From Candidatus Zhuqueibacterota bacterium (lineage in GTDB: Bacteria > Zhuqueibacterota > Zhuqueibacteria > Residuimicrobiales > Residuimicrobiaceae), in contig JAFGSU010000472.1 in assembly GCA_016934435.1 (NCBI GenBank), forward strand, positions 1 to 9,437: DNA of 9,437 nucleotides, given 5' to 3'. Shown one piece after another: positions 6,002-9,437 of this stretch. The notes below the pieces were generated by a model. That model saw only the letters and a program-made list of their open reading frames with translations, made no database searches and had not been told where the DNA came from. Position numbers and translations under genes: made by a program. Numbering within the stretch: the stretch's first letter is position 1; each line of letters begins with the position of its first letter.

Positions 6002-6009
6002 TTTAACGC

Positions 6010-7038
6010 TTATATCTTCACCGTCCGCGACAGCATCACCGCAATGGGCCGCGTCTGCTTAAAATGAGAAAAAATGATCATGACGATCACCATGATCGGG
6101 ATGCAGAGAAACATGCCGACAATACCCCAGATGAAACCCCACAGTGCCAGCGACAGGATGATGACCAGAGGGCTCATGTTCAGGGAAGTGCTCATCAATC
6201 TCGGTTCGATGATGTTGGCCACCAAAGCCTGCATAAAAATCACGCCGCCGGCGACGATGAAAAAGGGCGTTTGACTTTCAAACTGAATGAGAGCCAGCAG
6301 CGACGGCAGCAGTGTGGCGACGATGGAGCCGATGTTGGGAATAAAGTTCAAAACAAAAATCAGAATCGCCCAGAAAGCGGCAAAATCCAGACCTACCAGC
6401 GACATGATGATGAAGGAAAGAATCGACGTTAAAAATGATACAAACGATTTGATGCCGATATAGGTGCGGATATCGACGTCGATTTTCGATACGATCTCGG
6501 CGAATTGTACGCGCTCATCCTCTTCGTCGAAGAGCGCCAGCGCTTTTTTGGGCATGATTCTCTGCTCGGCAAAGAGGAATATCAGATAAAAGATCACCAG
6601 TCCACCCCGGCCGATGAGACTGGTAATGGCAAGAGCGGATTGCGAGATAAAGGCGCCAAAATCGAGTTGTCTCAATAATTGTGCGCTGTCGGGCGGCTGC
6701 TGTATGTTGAACATGCGATAGCCTTCTATGATCAGTCGATCGAGATTTTTTTGATAATAGGGCGCTGCGGCAATGACATCGGAAATGTTTTTCGATATGA
6801 TGGAAACCAGGACCATCAATACGCCGATAATCGCCAGCAATGCGATCAGGTAACAGATGGATTTGGGCAGGCGCCATTTACCGATGGGCAATTTCCCTAT
6901 CACCTGGGCAAATACGTTGATCAGATACCAGATGAATACCGCCAGCACCAGTGGAATGATCAGGTTTTGTCCGATCTTTAATAAATAAAACGTCAGGACG
7001 ATGCTGCCCAGAACGACCAGATATTTTTGTAATGCCAT
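6010..7038 (-). CDS. AI-2E family transporter (UPF0118-type membrane permease)
   Basis: The product is a 342-residue inner-membrane protein of the AI-2E exporter/TqsA-like family (PF01594 type). These have about eight membrane helices and proposed roles in small-molecule or ion efflux. Two helices lie at about residues 5-48 (LVVLGSIVLTFYLL, LIIPLVLAVFIWYLI) and a third at 60-85. A long soluble stretch runs about 85-150, with later helices at about 150-175 and 195-245. The family signature end is NIIEPRLMSTSLNMSPLVII, then LALWGFIWGIVGMFLCIPIMV. Length and both ends are normal. ATG 7038 is preceded by GGAGGT at ideal spacing. The gene begins 18 bases after the MATE stop and is probably co-transcribed with it. 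Its stop is nine bases from the MITE-like element. The actual substrate cannot be told from sequence. Confidence 0.92.
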   Translation of the reverse strand: MALQKYLVVLGSIVLTFYLLKIGQNLIIPLVLAVFIWYLINVFAQVIGKLPIGKWRLPKSICYLIALLAIIGVLMVLVSIISKNISDVIAAAPYYQKNLDRLIIEGYRMFNIQQPPDSAQLLRQLDFGAFISQSALAITSLIGRGGLVIFYLIFLFAEQRIMPKKALALFDEEDERVQFAEIVSKIDVDIRTYIGIKSFVSFLTSILSFIIMSLVGLDFAAFWAILIFVLNFIPNIGSIVATLLPSLLALIQFESQTPFFIVAGGVIFMQALVANIIEPRLMSTSLNMSPLVIILSLALWGFIWGIVGMFLCIPIMVIVMIIFSHFKQTRPIAVMLSRTVKI

Positions 7039-7056
7039 ACTTTTACCTCCGCATAT

Positions 7057-8493
7057 CTAAATAATTCTCTTTTTCCATGTGCCGGATTTGAACCATATAC
7101 CGATAACCACGCCTTTGGCGGCGGTGGTGAGAGAGATGGCCCACCAGATGCCGGTGCTGCCCAGGCCCATGGTTTGGGCGAGAAAAATGGCCAGCGGCAC
7201 CCGCGCCAGGGTGATCGGCACCGAAATGAGCATGGGCGGCATGGAGTGACCGGCGCCGCTAAAGGCGCCTTGCAGCACGATCTCAAAAGCGAGAAAGACC
7301 TCAAAAAGCGCTATGATTCGCAGATAGTCGCGTCCCTCCTGTACAACACGAACCTCGTCGATAAAAAAACGATAGAGGGGTTCCGCGAATATAAAAAACA
7401 GCAGTGAGAGCAGGGCGAGGATGATGCCGGCAAACAGCAAAGACCGCCAGGCGCTCTGTTCGGCGCGCTTCAGGTCGCCGGCCCCTTTGTTCTGTCCTAC
7501 CAGCGTGGATGCTGCCACGGAAAAGCCCAGGGCGGTGAAAAAGGGCAAACCCTCCAGGCGGTGACCCAGGCCGAGGGCTGCCAGCGGTTCCGGGCCAAAT
7601 TGCGTGATCACCCGGGTGAGCAGCATATAGGTAATGCTGAACATCATGCCGCTAAAGGCGATGGGGGCGCCGATGCGTATGATCTGAATCTGGGATGCTG
7701 TATGGATCAGCTTTTGCCCGGCCTTGAAAAAAGTGATGCGGATTTTGCGCCGGCGCAGCACCCACATGCCGATAACAAACGCAAGACCGTGCGAGAATAC
7801 CGTGGCCAGAGCGGCGCCGGCCGCTTCCAGACGCGGAAAGGGACCGATGCCGAATATAAAAAAAGGATCCAGTGCCGCATTTAATAACAATGCCCCGGAA
7901 ATGATTTTGAACGGGGTACGCGTATCGCCCATGCCGCGGAAGACCGCCTCCACCGCCAGAGAAGCAAAGAGCAGAAACAATCCCGCCTCGATGAATATCA
8001 GATACTGGCGCGCCGACCGCGCTACCTCGCCGGACATCCCCATATAGCTGATCATGGTTTCCTGCAGCAGGAAGGTGAGCCCGCCGAATACGATCCCCAG
8101 GGCCAATGCCAGCATCAAACCCTGTCCGGCAATGTATTTTGCCTTTTGCGGTTGCCGCGCGCCGATATGTTGCGCCACCAGCGCACTGATACCGGTGCTG
8201 GCCATGGTTCCCAGCGCTTCAAGGGCCCAGTAGACGAACGAAGCGCCGCTGACGCCCGCCAGGGGGATCGCGCCCAGTTTTCCCACCCACCAACCATCGA
8301 CGAGGTTAAAAATCAAAATGGAGAAAAACGAAGCCACCGCCGGTCCGGCCAGACGAATTACGGCACGATTCAGCGGCATGGACAGTAGAGCAGCAGCATC
8401 GGCTTCAAGGGGGGCAAGAGCGGCGCTTTCCGCACTTTGCGACCAGTCTATCGGCGGTATGGATGGCTTTATTTCGTTTTTTTGGGCAGACAT
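7057..8493 (-). CDS. MATE family multidrug/Na+ antiporter
   Basis: The product is a 478-residue inner-membrane protein of the multidrug and toxic compound extrusion family, which exports drugs or metabolites against Na+ or H+. After a hydrophilic extension of about 38 residues (MSAQKNEIKPSIPPIDWSQ...), helix 1 begins NRAVIRLAGPAVASFFSILIFNLVDGWWVGKLG, the usual MATE start. AGVSGASFVYWALEALGTMASTGISALVAQHIGA follows. The second half-repeat begins near RIGAPIAFSGMMFSITYMLL and contains ALGLGHRLEGLPFFTALGFSVAASTLVGQNKGAG. Twelve helices are expected and both MatE halves are complete. The start has only a weak GGA near the ATG, so an internal start near residue 39 is possible though without a better ribosome binding site. 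It leads a two-gene operon with the AI-2E gene. Confidence 0.93.
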   Translation of the reverse strand: MSAQKNEIKPSIPPIDWSQSAESAALAPLEADAAALLSMPLNRAVIRLAGPAVASFFSILIFNLVDGWWVGKLGAIPLAGVSGASFVYWALEALGTMASTGISALVAQHIGARQPQKAKYIAGQGLMLALALGIVFGGLTFLLQETMISYMGMSGEVARSARQYLIFIEAGLFLLFASLAVEAVFRGMGDTRTPFKIISGALLLNAALDPFFIFGIGPFPRLEAAGAALATVFSHGLAFVIGMWVLRRRKIRITFFKAGQKLIHTASQIQIIRIGAPIAFSGMMFSITYMLLTRVITQFGPEPLAALGLGHRLEGLPFFTALGFSVAASTLVGQNKGAGDLKRAEQSAWRSLLFAGIILALLSLLFFIFAEPLYRFFIDEVRVVQEGRDYLRIIALFEVFLAFEIVLQGAFSGAGHSMPPMLISVPITLARVPLAIFLAQTMGLGSTGIWWAISLTTAAKGVVIGIWFKSGTWKKRII

Positions 8494-8513
8494 TCCGTGC
8501 TGATTTGAATAAA

Positions 8514-8598
8514 ACCGATTCGGCGCCTACAGGTTAACTCGGAAACTCTGTAGGTGGCACATTTTCAGTTCAGTTCGCGGATTAACACCGAGTTTCGG
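8514..8598 (+). repeat. about 85-bp palindromic repeat, unit 1
   Basis: It begins ACCGATTCGGCGCCTACAG and ends TTAACACCGAGTTTCGG, and is a direct copy of 8719-8802. The ends are imperfect inverted repeats. An inner pair (GCCTACAG 8525-8532 with CTGTAGGTGGC 8548-8558) forms a hairpin. It lies 20 bases upstream of the MATE start, so it would be in the 5' leader of that operon. Confidence 0.6.
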
Positions 8599-8656
8599 AA
8601 TAAAAAGCTTGTTATGTATTCTGTGGTTCGTTATATTTAAATTAAATGAAATATTT

Positions 8657-8683
8657 ATTATAAGCAATATAAACCTATAGGTT
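8657..8683 (-). promoter_or_regulatory. possible operator/promoter for the MATE-AI-2E operon
   Basis: A perfect TATAAT lies on the minus strand at 8662-8657. Nine bases upstream is the perfect 12-bp palindrome AACCTATAGGTT (8672-8683), in the spacer/-35 zone. No good -35 hexamer is visible, which would suit an activator-dependent promoter. The AT-rich gap 8603-8718 between the two 85-bp repeats is the natural place for promoters of the flanking divergent genes. The palindrome is visible; the function is inferred. Confidence 0.35.
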
Positions 8684-8718
8684 GGATAAATTCAAATTCG
8701 GTGTGCTGCGGCGAACGC

Positions 8719-8802
8719 ACCGATTCGGTGCCTACAAGTTATTTCGGTAAATCTGTGGGTGGCGCCCCATCACTCCAATTTGCCGGTTAACACCGAATCT
8801 GG
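8719..8802 (+). repeat. about 85-bp palindromic repeat, unit 2
   Basis: It begins ACCGATTCGGTGCCTACAA and ends TTAACACCGAATCTGG, sharing its length, ends and central TCTGT(A/G)GGTGGC with unit 1. The middle third (about 8767-8785) is diverged. Its outer ends are close inverted repeats (CCGATTCGGTG against CACCGAATCTGG). A further ATTCGGTG at 8696-8703 just outside suggests a partial third end. Confidence 0.6.
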
Positions 8803-8938
8803 ATAACTACATTGATCAGGTGTCAGTTAGAGTTACCGTATCAAACTGCAGACATTGAATCGATGGATATTAAGTAAGACATTCCCGGGTAAGTCACCAC
8901 GGGGGATACCAGAACCTGTTAACTGATAGAAAACGATT

Positions 8939-9437
8939 ATGAAACTGGAAGATTTTCGCGTCATCGATCTCACACATCCGGTGACGGCCAATATGCCGGT
9001 GTGGCCAGGAGACCCGCTTACCCGGTTGAAAACGACGGCGACTCTGCCGCAGCAGGGGTATTATTTACATCGTTTGAGCATCGGTGAACACAGCGGCACG
9101 CACGTCGGGGCGCCGCGTCATTTTCTCGAAACCGGAGCGGAGATGGCCGCCATTCCGGCCGAACGCCTGTTTTTACAGGCCACGAAACTCGACGTCCGCA
9201 CCGTTGCAGGCGACCGGAATCCATTTCTGGTTAAACCGGAACAGATTGTGGAATGGGAGCGCCGGCATGACGCCATCCAGTCGGGCGGTCTTGTTTTGCT
9301 TCATACCGGATGGAGCGATTTCTGGCATGATCCGGAGCGGTACTGGGGGCCGCATTTCCCCGGCATTACACCGGAATCCGCCGATCTGTTAGTGCGGGAG
9401 CGGGGTGTGAAAGCCGTCGGCATCGACAGCGCCGGTA
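8939..9437 (+). CDS. cyclase-family metal-dependent hydrolase (kynurenine-formamidase-like), 3' end outside window
   Basis: The 166 codons visible belong to the cyclase/KynB-like family (PF04199 type), metal-dependent amidohydrolase-like enzymes. VIDLTHPVTANMPVWPGDP (8-26) is the family start, HSGTHVGAPRHF (51-62) is the metal-binding motif, and LVLLHTGWSDFW (118-129) and KAVGIDSAG (158-166) are the usual later blocks. The motif normally reads HxGTHxDxPxHF; here the Asp is Gly57, while His51, His55 and His61 remain. ATG 8939 is the first start after in-frame stops, but its ribosome binding site is weak. Full-length relatives have about 210-260 residues, so the last 50-90 are missing. The substrate cannot be named; the missing ligand argues against a simple KynB call. 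Confidence 0.9.
   Translation, partial: MKLEDFRVIDLTHPVTANMPVWPGDPLTRLKTTATLPQQGYYLHRLSIGEHSGTHVGAPRHFLETGAEMAAIPAERLFLQATKLDVRTVAGDRNPFLVKPEQIVEWERRHDAIQSGGLVLLHTGWSDFWHDPERYWGPHFPGITPESADLLVRERGVKAVGIDSAG

Noticed and set aside
6064..6981. Plus-strand frames inside the AI-2E gene rich in His, Asp and Gln
   Set aside because: They are antisense shadows of a clear membrane-protein gene; the composition follows from complementing hydrophobic codons.
8514..8802. CRISPR array
   Set aside because: Only two units of about 85 bp with a 120-base AT-rich gap and diverged centres; no short identical repeats with regular spacers and no cas genes.
8860..8938. Riboswitch-like leader before the cyclase gene
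   Set aside because: CCCG/CGGG and GGTA/TACC pairings can be drawn, but they match no riboswitch consensus I know and lack a clear expression platform.

Overview
The window looks like a chromosomal segment of an uncultured-type, probably Gram-negative bacterium. The secreted C1q-like protein with tail-fibre-style linker repeats, a candidate sigma-54 promoter and several intergenic palindromic repeat families would suit an FCB/KSB1/Calditrichota-like or Deltaproteobacteria-like genome. That placement is inference: there is no rRNA or marker gene here. The left 6 kb is a decaying, mobile-element-rich stretch. The right 3.4 kb holds intact genes.

Layout, left: about 250 bases of AT-rich sequence, then an insertion sequence (249-1529). 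It has near-perfect 15-bp terminal inverted repeats flanked by TAAA, but its DDE transposase is broken by a frameshift, a stop and an internal deletion. Next comes a module bounded by two 130-bp direct repeats (1624-1753 and 3313-3442, about 91% identical, rich in hairpins). Between them lies one minus-strand gene for a secreted protein with a C-terminal C1q-like domain. It has a good ribosome binding site, but the expected ATG reads AAG. A sigma-54-type promoter lies upstream of it.

Layout, middle: a clear sigma-70 promoter (TTGACT-17-TATCAT) starts 19 bases after the second repeat. It reads into an intact SagB/ThcOx-type nitroreductase (to 4302). Six bases later is the remnant of a DUF255/YyaL thioredoxin-domain gene, with about two thirds deleted and two in-frame stops. 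After it lies an alpha/beta hydrolase remnant that lacks its N-terminus and carries an in-frame TAG. The hydrolase stop codon is supplied by a 150-bp MITE-like element (5852-6001), whose central hairpin may also serve as terminator between convergent genes.

Layout, right: a minus-strand pair, MATE efflux protein then AI-2E-family permease, separated by 18 bases and probably co-transcribed. Then an intergenic region with two copies of a second, about 85-bp repeat around an AT-rich core holding a TATAAT box and a perfect 12-bp palindrome. Last is the start of a cyclase-family (kynurenine-formamidase-like) metal hydrolase that runs off the window; one canonical metal-ligand Asp is Gly.

I see no convincing new multi-gene system. 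The most worthwhile signals are the repeat-bounded C1q module with its sigma-54-like promoter and lost start codon, the structured 130-bp repeat itself, and the insertion sequence with intact ends but a dead transposase.
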